Of a stretch of DNA of 64,000 nt, positions 44,045-56,340 are shown piece by piece. The notes beneath the pieces were generated by a model that saw only the letters and a list, made by a program, of their open reading frames with translations, was not told where the DNA came from and searched no databases. This DNA comes from Excoecaria cochinchinensis (Eukaryota > Streptophyta > Magnoliopsida > Malpighiales > Euphorbiaceae): contig CANTUQ010000004.1 of NCBI GenBank assembly GCA_947683425.1, forward strand, positions 30,810,001-30,874,000. The letters run 5' to 3'. Within the stretch, counting starts at the first letter, position 1. Every line of letters begins with the position of its first letter. Position numbers and translations under genes: made by a program.

Positions 44045-45702
44045 TGTGACGCGCGCCAAACCCCGTGGGCGCCCCTTGACCGCCTGCTTGAGGGCGATCG
44101 GGCAAGTGAGGTTCGTTGACAACTTGCGTCGAATTGCAAGTGCGTCTATTTTGGGCAACAAAGAGGTTTCATGGAGTCGCCACCTAATAAAACATTGGGA
44201 AAGTTCCTCTCGCATCGGAGAGCCTAAGACAGCGCTTTTATCCATTTTGGGCAAACCAAAGGGGTCTTGGAGGATGAACCTCTCTCCCTTGGAGCCTAGG
44301 ATTTTTTAATTAGGTCTTTTAGCGGGACACAAGAGGTGTCTTGGAGATCCCATTGAAATGGATCTCTCGCCTCGTTGAGCCCAAAGACCAGAGATGGGTT
44401 CGGGACTTCTCATCTATTTCTACCTTGATTAATTTTACAATTAAATTTTGAGTTTATTAATTCGCTTTCTCTCCACACAATGCAATTTAATTAAGGCGCA
44501 ATTATCCATGTTGAAAGCGATAAATAAATAAAATAAAGAAAAACATTTAAAATGAAATACAATAACACTAGGAGCGGAATACAACTCCCATTTTAAAAGT
44601 GCAAACCATACATAAAACCGAGAAATTAATTATGAGGACATTAGTCCTTGACTTTGATTATTATAAAAATAATTTTCGGTGATAAATTCATTGGATAAAA
44701 AAAATAGGACATTGGTCCTTGGCTTTGTTAAAAATCCCAATTAATTACTATAAAACATTTGTTTATTTTGTGCATTGCGCGAGACAAAATGATTTGCATA
44801 TAATGGAGACTAAGAATAAATAAATAAATGCGTTAACAAAAGGTTAAAGTTAATAGAATTAACCAAAAGGAGTACTCCCAGGGTGTGAACGGTGACCTCA
44901 TCTCAAGCTCAATCCATCAAAAAACAAGAAAATGGCATTTCACCAAAATTGAATAAAACATGTTAGTATCAAAAAAATCCAAAATAAACCAAAAATATCA
45001 AAATAAGATTATAAGAATAATAAATAATAAAATAAAGTAAGGTTAAGAAAAATATGAAAATAACTAAAATAAATTAAACAGAATGCGTGTCCAGAATATT
45101 TACCCTCAGATTTTACATTTTTGGATGAAAATTTGGTTGGATTTGGTCCCACGCGTTTCACGGGAAGAAAACAAAACCAAAGAGATTTATTGAATTTTTT
45201 GGAGTGAAAATCGGATTTTTCTTTATAAGGGTAAAATGAGAATTTTTCCAACCCCAAAAAAGTGTGAAATTTCCCTTTTTATAAAAAAACACGACCGACG
45301 GGCGTCGGTTAAATCCCATTTCCACCAGGAAATAGGATTTAAGCGACGGGCGTCTGACCTACCAACGGGCACATGCCAACGGACACGTGTTCATTGCTTC
45401 TGGCACGTGTCCATCGGTCAACTCACAGATGGCCCGTCCCTCATGGCGAGAGAGACGGGCTGCCGCTACAATCGACGGATGTCCTGTGACCGACGGTCTG
45501 ACCGTCCATGGAGGAAAAACTCAATTTTTAAGCCAAAAACCCTCCCGATTTTTCGCTTCTTTCTACCGTAAATAAAAACCTTTAATTCTCATGAACTCAA
45601 AGGACCGAAATCTCTGAATTTCATCCATCTATTCGGAACCAGGTATTGATTTCTTCATCGGCTAATCTCTGAACTGCACCGCCTCGGGACACGGTGCTTA
45701 CA
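44045..45702 (-). repeat. Tat2 5' LTR
   Basis: 1658 bp, TGTGACGCGCGCC to CACGGTGCTTACA. It is shorter than and well diverged from the Tat1 LTR, so it represents a different subfamily. It abuts Tekay2 gag. CTTAC at 45703-45707 should be one copy of its TSD; the other is outside the window. Confidence 0.9.
45275..45520 (-). promoter_or_regulatory. TATA box and palindrome cluster of the Tat2 LTR
   Basis: The minus strand has TTTATAAAAAG (about 45286-45276), directly preceded by units such as CCGACGGGCGTCGG and GCGACGGGCGTCTGAC, CACGTGT words and GACCGACGGTCTGACCGTCC. It lies 180-410 nt from the LTR 5' end, as in Tat1. Confidence 0.75.
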
Positions 45703-45707
45703 CTTAC

Positions 45708-46282
45708 TAAGGCGATTGAATTCTTTCTCATATTCAGCCACCCTCAAGTTTCCTTGCTTGAGACTCACAAATTCCCGCCACTTGGCCTCTCGATATGCTT
45801 TAGTTACAAACTTTCTTTTGAATTCTTGTACAAAGAATTCCCAAGTTAGATTGGTGGGTCGTTGTGGATTCCTCAACACTAGTTTCCACCAATCATAGGC
45901 TGGTCCTTGTAATAATGACACAACACATTCCAGTCTTTGCTCTTTAGGGCAATTCACTTCTTGTAGTATTCGATCCATCTTCTCTAACCAATATTCTGCT
46001 TTGTCCGATTCATCCATTGAAGTTCCTTTGAACTCTTCTGCCCCTCTTTTCCTAATAAGATCTGAAAGGGGTCTTAGGAGATGTCAGCCTATCAATCATT
46101 TGCATAAGCCCTTGCACTAACGTTACATTTTCTGGCACTAGAGGTGGATTCGGATTCTTATCCGGTGGAGGCTCAGGTGTGAATGGGTTTCGGTTAGCTC
46201 TACCCAGGTTAACACTTCCAGTAGTCCCACCTATCTCTTCTCTAGGATCAATCTCCATTGTTACTCTACAACACAAAAGCAA
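45708..46282 (-). pseudogene. gag: Tekay2 gag N-terminal fragment
   Basis: Two frames joined by a 1-bp shift near 46065-46080: 'MEIDPREEIGGTTGSVNLGR' onward, then 'EFKGTSMDESDKAEYWLEKM', 'CVVSLLQGPAYDWWKLVLRN', 'LTWEFFVQEFKRKFVTKAYR' and 'RVAEYEKEFNRLSK'. These match the gag of Tekay1 ('FEWWELV', 'ADYEKEFNRLSRYAP'). Ends at the Tat2 insertion. Confidence 0.85.
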
Positions 46283-46370
46283 TCATTATCTGCATTAGGG
46301 CCACACTCTAAACACACTCATGACAACTCTATCTATCACACATCTTATATTCCAGAAATGCATAAACCTA

Positions 46371-46383
46371 TGCTCTAATACCA
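46371..46383 (-). other. Tekay2 primer binding site
   Basis: The minus strand reads TGGTATTAGAGCA, five bases after the LTR end, one change from the usual TGGTATCAGAGC. Confidence 0.85.
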
Positions 46384-47618
46384 CAACATGTAACACCCCA
46401 ATGTCCCTTGGGATGACAAGGGAGCGCTACACGGTACTAAGCATACAATTACCATATTCAACTAACACTACTAAGTATCACTATCCCTATCAGCATGCAC
46501 TACCACTAGCTCATACACTATTACTAGTTCATTATAGTTCTCATATTATAAGTTATAGAATTCACTTCTTCACTTATATATTACTATACAGATTACAAAA
46601 AGAATAGTTACTACAAAAATGGAGCTTTAACTTTACAAAATCATTACACTCAAAATGACACTTCCCGCTCCTAGGGTGGCCTGCAGAACTTCCTTCAAAA
46701 ATACGACTCCAATTTACAACCTACACGGGACACAAGCACCCGTGCTAAGCGATAATATTTAATGGGAATGTAGATAAACAAATACCAAGATAAACATTCA
46801 CCAGACACCATACAATAAACAAAAAGGAAATATGCTTAAACAATATACCATTTCATGTAACAATCACTAAGTCGATATAGCTTTAGCATGCCGATATCCA
46901 TTAATACATGTTAAGTAAGAAGGTTACAATAACTAAAACCCGTTATAAGTCAATAATCACATACCATGCTTAATAATCACTACACTATGCCAGCGAAAGG
47001 CTTCACTATCAATATCACTAGTTCACTTAGCATGGCATCGATATTACATGATCAATAGGAACGATATTATCAATTTATATATATGAAACACAAACATTCT
47101 ATAACACCACATCATTATCAATCATACACACATATTTGTCATTGTTAGCCTGAATCGTCTTAGAGGTGGATACGGGTACAATAAATATTAATCACTAGAG
47201 ACTGAAGTCTCAACTCTTTATTTCTAGATACCCATCGGTATCGATCACTAGACACTCATCAGTGTCACACTAGCAGCCGCAATTCACTAGCCCTTTTATA
47301 AGCATGCTTATTTATCCACGACTCGACTATAGGCTTATTGGTTTATTTAGTCATTACGCATTTATTCTTATGGCATTACCTATTCACATACTACTCAATC
47401 GCATAGTAATACATAATAATAGTTGTTATCATAATATGGCTCATTCCCATAGTATTATTTATTCGCATGGTATTATTCACATATTAAGATTCAATCGCAT
47501 AAGCAGATACTCATCACATATTAATAATCTCACATAGTGATGCAATCAAGCTTAGTTAGGCTTTGTCATGATCCCAAAATCTCATGATGTTTTAGAAAAG
47601 AAAATAATGTTGAAGTAC

Positions 47619-47873
47619 CTCACGGTGACAACCAATCGGGTTGTGACCGTGACATACACCAATTCTCAAAACATAATGCATAATTTCATACCTCACGGTG
47701 ACAACCAATCTGGTTATGACCGTGACATACGAAATAATTCCTGGACAGAATACAAACTGGGGTATCTCATGGTGGCAACCAGATTCATTGTCACCGTGGC
47801 ATACCACTTCTATCCGGACAGAATGCATCATCTGCATGGCTCACGGTGGCAACCGATTAGTTGTGACTGTGAC
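47619..47873. repeat. Palindrome cluster in the Tekay2 LTR
   Basis: Units with arms CTCACGGTGACAACC and GGTTGTGACCGTGAC (13 of 14 pairs), four or five copies in various states of decay. Located about 1.1-1.35 kb into the LTR once the solo LTR is removed, like the Tekay1 cluster but with a different core. Confidence 0.85.
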
Positions 47874-48415
47874 CCATGTAAATTTGCCAATGCATAGCTG
47901 TGTTTTACCATGACACAGTTGTGCTATATACCCACTTTGCATTCTTGCATTCACAACCTTATGGCAACTCTACTCACACCTCATGCACATTGTAACTCAT
48001 CAATTCACATGCCAATACAACACAATTAAACCCTTATATGCATCTTTCTACACTCACCAAAATAATTGGCATATATAATCATTCAAGGCATCAAAATCAC
48101 ACCACACCAATCTTGGCATGTCAATAGCTTCTACTATCCCCCACATGTCAATATCTCTAGTTCCATTTCAATAATCACTTTGCACTATTTCACTATCCAA
48201 TTCAATCACTATGCAATTCAAATCAATTAACCATATACACACCATAAACACATACTTTAACACATCAAAACATATCAATTCACACTCGATCCCTAACCTC
48301 TTGAAGCACTCCTTCCTTCCACTTCTATATAACCTTCTCTTTACCCTTGGTTGGTCTACTTGCTTTTTCAACTCATAACACATGCACATATTTAAATTCA
48401 AAATAGAATTAAAAC

Positions 48416-51022
48416 TGTAACACCCCCTACCTATACGTAGGCGATCCCATCCGATAAGGAGTGAGATGCCGTATGGGTAAAGGTATCACCACACAAATAC
48501 AGGATAAACATACATTCATAATCGATCATACCTATCGAAATACAGGGTAATTAAAATTTTACAAAACTAAACATGAAGGAAGCTGATCATGCATTAATAT
48601 AACGAAAAATATTACATTACTGTTTGATCAACCCCAAAGGTACAAAAGATAATTACATAATAAAAATTTCATATACAGAATAGGAAGCTATTACAAAACT
48701 GATACAAGAGAGTTCCATACAAACAGAATCATCTAAGACTACAGAGGATCAAGTCCTACAATAAACTCTGCTGTGCTGGCTCGGCTGTGACGACTCTCCC
48801 AAGGCAAAACTCCTTCCGCACCTGCACGGGTAAACACACCGTGCTAAGCGATAAACGCTTAGTGGGGAAAACACACATGAAAAAGGACGACCATTCACAA
48901 TGGTCGTCAAGCATAACGCATACAAATGGCATAATCAAAAATACACATTAGATATAAATATGAACATGCGAACACAAATAGTCATACATTTGGTAATACA
49001 TAATTGCATTCACATTAACTCATCATGGTACACATTCGGATAATTATCGAAACAGTTCATGGCAATTAAGCACCTGCTGACTCGAGGTAGTAGATAACGA
49101 GTGAATGGACAATACTTTACGGGTACGAGCCGATTACTGACAGTACCTTACGGGTACGAATCGCAAACCATTTTACTTTGTCATTTACAAAACATTTTAT
49201 TAAGGGACCTTAAACAAGATCCAAACACTTTAAAGGGTTCGCGAGGAACAAAACGGGGACCTGATCGGGGTCCAAACTGAACTGAGGCTGCAGCTATAAG
49301 ACTCTATTAGGCATGCCTAACTATCCACTAAACTGACTCTAGCAGGTTATGCATAATCCATTCAATTCATTCCATTATATCCCAAAATCATATATATATA
49401 CATACATATAGGCATATTCATATCATGTATTCGCATTCAAATAATTCATAAGTTAACAGATATAACACTCATAGTCACCAAAAGAAACTGGAGTTCAAAA
49501 CCACGCACACACACCAAGAGAAAAACTCATTCAGCATAACAGGGCTGTCGCCCTCGCGACAGAGACCATAGTCTCTTCGCTGCGCGCGCGCGACAGACTT
49601 CGCGATCGCGGGGAGGAGGGAAAAGCCTGGCTTTATCGCGCTCGCGACGATGTCGCGATCGCAACAGAGAGCCTACACGTCGCTATCGCGGGCTCGCGAT
49701 AAAACGTGCGCTCGCGATAGCACAGGACAGCATTGCACTCTGTCGCGATCGCGACAACATCGCGCTCGAGACAGAGAGCACACAACGGCTTTCGTTATCG
49801 CGAGCTCGCGACAGTACAACCCAAGATCACCGGTCTCTGTTGCGCTCGCGACAGTGTCGCGATCGCGACAGAGTTAGGATTTTTAAAATCTACAGAATTC
49901 TCCCTCTCCCAAAACTCACACACAAACACACAAATCACATCCAATGGCCTCTTACCTCAAATCCAGCCATCCATCACCATCAATATCCATAATATAACAT
50001 TTATCATCAAGTAATTTCACACCAAACATCAATTCAAACTCACAATCCCAAAAATTATCAAAACCAATAAATTTGCAGCAAAACCACATCAATCCTCACA
50101 ATCACTGCAATAATCCCATGCTCATGCAAAATTACTTTACCCAAATAAAAACCCACAACATACATGCCATATCAAGAGCATATTACCACCCAATTTCCAG
50201 AAATCACCAAGAACACATACATGAACATATTTACATACAAAAACAGGAAATTTCCCAAACCTTGAAATCCTTTGCTCTTAATGCTTAGTTCCACTAGATC
50301 TAACCTTCTCTTTGCCTTTTAGCTCACGAGGAGGCTCAACTAAGCATCAAACCATCAAAACACGCAAACACAAAACCCTAACTTAGATCCAAACCAGAAA
50401 TTAAGAAGAAGATGAAGAACTAATTGAAGAAAAAAAGAACAAATGCAATAGATTTACCTCTAAAATGCTAAAGGATGATCAATTCCCACCAACTAAGCCT
50501 TGATTCCAAGCTAGGGTTCTTAGAGGAAGAGAAAAGGAAGAAGAAAAGAGTGAGGGGAAGGGAAACGGGAAATGGAGGTAGCCACCGCCCATCCCACTCT
50601 TCTCCTTTCTTTTTCTTTTTCTTTTCCTAACCCTAGACAAGTGTCACTTCCCTATTAGTGGAATTTGATTACTCACACCCAAAACACATGCATCACTCAC
50701 ACGCAAGACTCTCCCAACTAATGCATACCCTACAAGTGTGTGAACACACACACACAAAACTCTCCCACTTAGACATACCCTATTATGCTACACTTATGCA
50801 CATGCAATCACACCCAACTCACTCACACTCCACAACCATGTGAGCAAGCACACCCTAGCACAATCCTACTAGGTCACACATCAATACCATGCACACACCC
50901 ACATGCTAACAGAACCCATATATATGCACTTTTACCAAAATGCCCTCCATGACATGCCAAAACAAACACAAATGCACACATACACATGGCTCATTCTACT
51001 AAGGGGCAGATGGGGTGTGACA
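48416..51022 (-). mobile_element. Solo LTR of a Tekay-type element
   Basis: 2607 bp, starts TGTAACACCCC and ends GGGGTGTGACA. Perfect TSD AAAAC at 48411-48415 and 51023-51027. It is related to the Tekay1 LTR (shared ends, TAGGCATGCCTAA block near 49310, GGTCCCCG block and stem-loop) but has a different palindrome cluster. There are no internal sequences, so it arose by LTR-LTR recombination. Confidence 0.95.
49545..49871. repeat. Palindrome cluster in the solo LTR
   Basis: Repeats of TGTCGCGATCGCGACA (perfect 16-bp palindrome, near 49740 and 49855) and of CGCGCTCGCGACAG / CTATCGCGGGCTCGCGATA. Extremely CpG-rich in AT-rich surroundings. It lies 1.15-1.48 kb from the LTR 5' end. Confidence 0.92.
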
Positions 51023-51589
51023 AAAACTATGTACAGAAATTCAATAAGAAGAAGAAGGAGTAGAAGTCAACAAGTACCAAACTTACTCATACCTTAACTT
51101 ATCAATGACCTCTTAATTGATGCAACTCTATTCTCAATATGCTAATTTGGAGAAGATATAAATGAAACCAAGAAGAAGCAGAAACAAGATTGAAAGACCA
51201 TGAGAAGAAAGATGAGAGAGAGTCGGATCAAAGGGAACAAGAATGGCAGATTTTGCCCACAATTCCACCTCATATTTGCAAGCAAGAAGGAGGTGTCAAC
51301 TTCCCTTTCCCTCTCAAGCTAGGTGGCCAGCTCACACATACCCACATGGCTTCCACTAACTCTTAATTAGACTTAATTAAGTTCACTTAGTTAACCTAAT
51401 TCATCCATCACTTAACACTAATGATGCATTATTACCTTTTAATCACTACTATACTTTATTTTCTTCCAATGAAGTCCCTAGTTTCACATTTTCAACTAGG
51501 TCCAAATCTGTAAACCCTAATTAACACTCACTTATTTACTCTAATCACACTCAATACTGCTCGGGTAATTTTTGGGATGTTAAATTGGT

Positions 51590-52540
51590 CCCATTTTATT
51601 AAGAAAAGCTCAATTAATTAATGTACAAAATCTTTAAATGAATTTCTAAGTTAGTGTGCATACGAAACCCTTTATTAGAAGTCAAACTAAAATAATAATT
51701 AAAACAAACTAAAAAAAAATTAAGTAAAACTGTACGAAATATAAAATCAAACCGAAAAGTCTAAATCTCCTTTGCTTCCAAGTCTCCATCCAGTGGGAAA
51801 AACTCATATGCATGGATTTATTAAATTGACAAAGTGAAATGAGACAAATAGTTAGTGATGCAATAAAAGATAAATAGATTGATAAAAATAAATAATTAAA
51901 CAATAACACGAAAATACGAAGAAGTAATAAAATAAAATTAATATACAAATAGAGAATGAAATGTATAAAATTCAATGTGTTAATATGAATAAAGAAAAGA
52001 AATGCATGAAAAAAGATGAACACTGGCCCACGTAAATGCATGCATGCAAAATTAAAATGAAAATAAGAAAAGAAACAAACATGCAGGACAAGAAGCAACA
52101 GTAGCCAAATTAAATAACATGTATGAATAATATTAATAACAGTAAATGCAATAATAATATATATGATAACAATAATACAATAATATATACTAACAGCATC
52201 AACAAATAAATCAATTAAGACAATTAAACGAATAATTAAATAATTAAACAAAGAAAAGAAATAAATATGTAAATATGTGTGATGATAATGGAGATTAGAA
52301 TCAAATAAAAGGTGGGCCCTACAGGAAAAGAAAGAAACCAAATAAATTAAATGAGAAAATCAAAGACATGCGTGTAAAAATGATAATGACCAAAATAAAG
52401 AAAATGAAATGGCCTTGCAAACCATGAAAGGAGGGTACGTGAGCGAGACTTAATATATGAAATGGGAAGAAACAAGTTAACATGCACACAAATATGCAAC
52501 AATGGCTATCAAATGAATTACCATGCAAAAATAAAATGAG

Positions 52541-52583
<43 letters not shown>

Positions 52584-53993
52584 TAAAAAAAACTAAATAA
52601 ATTTAATAAATTAATATAACACACAAGATATATTTACAAAATAAAAATGAAAATAAAATAATAAAGTAGAATTTGTATAAAATAAAGAAAATTAAATAAA
52701 TAAAAAATGAAAACAATTTAAAATACAAAAAGTAAACGGTGTGGCCAAAGCAAAGTCGTGCAAGTGCAACGTGAAAGAAAAGCCAGCAAGTTTACGTAGA
52801 AATAGAATGAAATAAATTCAAATTCAATCACATGCAGGTTTACATGGAAATGGAATTGCAAGGCGTGAAACGCAGGAGTAGCACACAATGGACGGCTGAG
52901 AGAAAGAGAGGAGACGGGTCGCTCGCCGAAAGGAGGAGACAGCGAGTGGCGGGCAGTCATCGATGGCAGTCGGTTGCTGTCTTCCCATCAGCGGCGCTGG
53001 AACCAGTCCCGCCTCCAGTAAGCCAATTCAAACATAAAATTAGTTTTTTTTTTTGTTTTGAGCCAAAAATAATGAGGTAAATCAAGAAAATCCCATAAAA
53101 TTCATCATCAAATAGAAAGAAAGCAAAATCAAATATGAAAAACACAAAATCAAGAAAATAAAAAAATGGAGAATCCAAAACAGAAACATAAGGAAGATGA
53201 TAAACAGTAGCACCCAACTCTTACTTGTTTTCATTCATTTCTACATATTAATGAGCAAAACAGCAATAAGTATATGGAACAAACAAAAAAAATAAATAAA
53301 TCAAACAAATGAAATTAAAATAATAAAAAGATCAAAAAATGAAAACATACTGCAAAAATTGAAATTAACAGTAAATAGCAATTTCTTGGGGGCTAGCTCA
53401 AGAATATTACCCTCAGTTTTGATTGCCCTGTAATCAAGCGAATCAAGCACTATAGGCTCTCCTTCTCCTTGCTCTCTTTCGATTTCTTGTTAAAAAAAGC
53501 TGTGGGTCTTTCGTGCTCTCTGCCTCTTCTTTCTTTCTTCTTTTTCTTTTTGACTCTCTCGCCGTAGCCCTTCTCTTCTTTTTTTCTCCCCTAGGTTTTT
53601 TTCGTTGCTCTTTTCTGCCACTCTCCCTAGAGCTGTCGGTCTCCCCCTTTTTATTCTAGGTTTTCTTCTTTTTATATTCCAATTTTAGGTAGGCTTTTCT
53701 CTTGATTTTCTCCCTGATTTCCTCCTTTTTATGCCTCCATTCATCTCTAAATATGCTCTTATTTTGAATTTCTTTTGGTTCATTTTAATTTCCTTCCATA
53801 ATTATATATTTTTATTAATTAATCCCCCGTCAAGAAAATTATTTTTTCTTCAAAATCAATTTTCTTTATTTTTTTTTTTTAAAACATAAAATCCAGAGAG
53901 AGAGTCTCGTGCTTCAGTTTTTTGGCTATTTTGAAGCAATATAATCCTCATCGGTTACTCTAACAAAAGCTGCCTCAGGACCCGGTATCTAAA
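51590..53993 (-). repeat. Relic of a Tat-type LTR (Tat4)
   Basis: The right end '..TGCCTCAGGACCCGGTATCTAAA' matches the Tat LTR end. 'ATTACCCTCAGTTTTGATTG' near 53409 matches the block seen in the others, and 51760-51800 aligns with 58440-58480 in Tat5. A purine-rich stretch follows on the minus strand (AAGGGAAAAGGGGAG, 54008-53994), so this is a 3' LTR. Its left part is cut off by Tekay2. No ORF is credible; the frames of 210 and 101 codons here are AT-rich noise. Confidence 0.7.
52541..52580. repeat. (TAA)n microsatellite
   Basis: About 13 TAA/AAT units inside the Tat4 LTR relic. Confidence 0.95.
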
Positions 53994-54008
53994 CTCCCCT
54001 TTTCCCTT

Positions 54009-55198
54009 ATGAATCTTTTGTCCCATTGGTGTAAATTTCCTCATTTCTTTGGAAATGAAATGATAATTGGCTTCGTTGGACTTTGTAAATGGAATACAAT
54101 TAATTAATAATTGTTTAATATATAAAAATAATACTCGTAATTATATTATATATAGACATATGCACATAAATGGATAATATGAAAATAATTGTTATGTAAA
54201 TAAATGATATTATTTATTTATCACACATGATAAAATAATTTAATTAATTTGTTCATGACATGAAAATTGAAATGAATGGTACCAATTTGAATTTAATTAT
54301 GATTAAAGTGAATTTATAAAAATAAATTAGTCATCTGCTTGTGTCCGGGTTGTGGAAAGATAGGCATGCCTATAAGGACTTTAAATGCTGCAGCCTACTA
54401 TTCTATTCTGTTGGCCCCGTTTAGGTCATTTTTTCGGCCCCCTTTGAGTCTCCTGTTGACCCCGTTTAGGTCACCTTCTGCCACATAAATATAAATAATT
54501 AATTAAAATGAATTTGTACCTACGGGTACCTACTTTTTTGTTTTTCTGTTATCCACTACCTTAGGCATTGCAGGCCTTTTGAATGACTGGTATATGTACT
54601 AAATGAACTATAAAGATTGCAAGCTCTTGAAAATTTGTGATGTGTTTATTCCGTATTTTGTATTATGATGTTTAATTTAGTTATGCGATATTCATATGTG
54701 TTTGTTTATCATATGTGTTTGTTTATCATATGTGACGATCACTGTAAGTGGTCGGCCATGTCATACTAATTCCCCACTAAGCTTTATGCTTAGCACGGAT
54801 GTTTCATCTATATAGGTACTGAAGTAGGAGATAGCGCCAAGGACATCTCGCAATCTTCAAGGCCAACACATTAGTCAGAGCTTCCTTATGTTGGTTTTGT
54901 GTTTTGACACTACTTTGTAAATTTAATCTTTTTGTAATAAATATGTATTAATTAGTGTATGCCTGTATGTATGTAACTTAAAATAGTTTTGTATTGTGAA
55001 TTAATATGAACTATAGTAAGATTAACTAGAAATGGTACTTCCATATAAAAAGAAAACATTTTATAACCCTGATTTTGATAAATGCTTAGTTATAATTAGT
55101 ATTACTAAATTTTGTAGCAAATTGTTAACACTCTTCACCCTGTTTAGTAAGCTACAATGACAAATGTGGTTTACTATGTACGGGTAAGGGATGTTACA
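54009..55198 (+). repeat. Diverged Tekay-type LTR, 3' part
   Basis: Shares with Tekay1, in the same order, TAGGCATGCCTATAAGGACTTTA..CTGCAGCC (near 54362), GACCCCGTTTAGGTC, CTACGGGTACC, TTATCCACTACC, 'GACGATCACTGTAAGTGGTC', the CTAAGC/GCTTAG stem-loop (54777-54793) and 'CAAGGCCAACACA'. It ends GGGATGTTACA at 55198. The 5' part and a palindrome cluster are missing; 54009-54330 is AT-rich and unassigned. No PBS follows, so it is probably a solo or truncated LTR. Confidence 0.75.
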
Positions 55199-55235
55199 CA
55201 AAGTGTCACATGCATGGTTAGTATCATATTTGAAA

Positions 55236-55607
55236 GGAAAAACTCATAATTTAGTCCCTAAAATTTAATGTTTTTATGCATTGGATCCCTATACTTTAAA
55301 AACAACACATTAGGTCCTTAAACTTTAATATTTTTGCACATAGGATCCCTATATTTTAAAAACTACATAATGGGTTCTCAAACTTTTCGAGGACACATTA
55401 AGTCCAAACGGACGGTAAAAATAATACTATTACGTTAAAATACACGCGACTTTAAATGCGCTTATATTATATTGTCATTTGTGCAGTTAATTTTTGACTT
55501 AATGTGTTCTCCTCGAAAAGCTCAAGGACCCAACGTGTAATTTTTAAAGTATAGGGATCCAATGTATAAAAACGTTAAAGTTCAGGGACCAAAGTATAGG
55601 TTTTTCC
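55236..55607. mobile_element. MULE-type MITE with long terminal inverted repeats
   Basis: 372 bp starting GGAAAAACTCATAATTTAG and ending CTATACTTTGG-type sequence read inward from GGAAAAACC. The arms pair over roughly 130-170 nt ('TTAGTCCCTAAA', 'GGATCCCTATACTTTAAAAA' on the left, mirrored on the right). Flanks TATTTGAAA (55227-55235) and TATATGAAA (55608-55616) form a 9-bp TSD with one mismatch, which fits Mutator-like elements. No ORF. Confidence 0.85.
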
Positions 55608-55616
55608 TATATGAAA

Positions 55617-56340
55617 GGAATTCTTTTTAATTTATATTTAAATGCATGCTTTTAAGTTAATTGTTATGTTAGGTGAGGCCTATTTTTGGATCATATTATT
55701 ATTTAGGGTTCTATGCTAAAGGAAGAATAATAATGGAGGATATAAGTTAATTTTAGGGCTAATTAGGCATCAACTTTAGGTTTATCTTTTTATGTGAAGG
55801 AATTTATTTGGGAAAATAATAATAAAAAAAAATAAGTTGGGTTGGTCTATGGTGAATTAGTGATGGATTACTATATTTTTTATGATTAATTAAGTTGAAG
55901 TCAACTTGATGTAACTTCCAATCAAACCCATAACTGCTTCATAGTGAGAAGCATCTTAGGTTGCATCCTCCCTTTAGCTTACATTACATTATTTGATTCA
56001 ATATATATTCAAATTGATATTCCTTATGCTTATATATATAATTTAATTTTATTTGAATTCCTTTTGAGTTTCACTATTTTATTTTCTTATTTTTGCTAAT
56101 TTTGAAACACTTGTTAAGTAAGAATAAAAAATGATGTTCAAATACATAAAATGAAAAATCACAACAATGAAACAACCTTTGATTTCTCATAGTGACATTT
56201 AAGTTATAATTAAACAAACATAATTACCAAACAAGGACCTAAACCAGAAGCACAGAAAATATCAAGTTAAAAAAATACAAAAAAAAAATTAAAGACTAGA
56301 ACTATAAGCATAAAAAAAATAAAATTAAAAAAATAATACA
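55617..56340. other. AT-rich spacer without recognisable feature
   Basis: No ORF, LTR end, palindrome cluster or inverted repeat that I can support. It may be a mix of old element remains. Confidence 0.5.

Larger units (their letters stand above)
45703..51584 (-). mobile_element. Tekay2: 5' part of a chromovirus interrupted by Tat2
   Basis: Minus-strand element with 5' LTR (46389-51584, itself interrupted by a solo LTR), tRNA-Met-type PBS and the gag N-terminus, cut at 45703 by Tat2. Its 3' part is left of the window. Its right end (51584) lies in a Tat4 LTR. Confidence 0.85.
46389..51584 (-). repeat. Tekay2 5' LTR, split by a solo LTR
   Basis: TGTAACACCCC on the left, GGGATGTTAAA (from GGGATGTTACA) on the right. 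Without the insert and its TSD it is about 2.58 kb, the size of the Tekay1 LTR. Palindrome cluster at 47619-47873. The stem-loop near 46744 is decayed. Bases 46800-47600 are AT-rich with degenerate CATAGTATTAT-like repeats and no ORF. Confidence 0.82.

Noticed and set aside
47304..47913. Frames in the Tekay2 LTR with repeated HGDN/GDNQSGYDR words
   Set aside because: They reflect the palindrome repeats, not a conserved protein.
51709..52341. 210-codon frame on the minus strand, rich in Ile/Tyr/Phe
   Set aside because: Lies in the AT-rich Tat4 LTR relic; composition-driven, with no motif.
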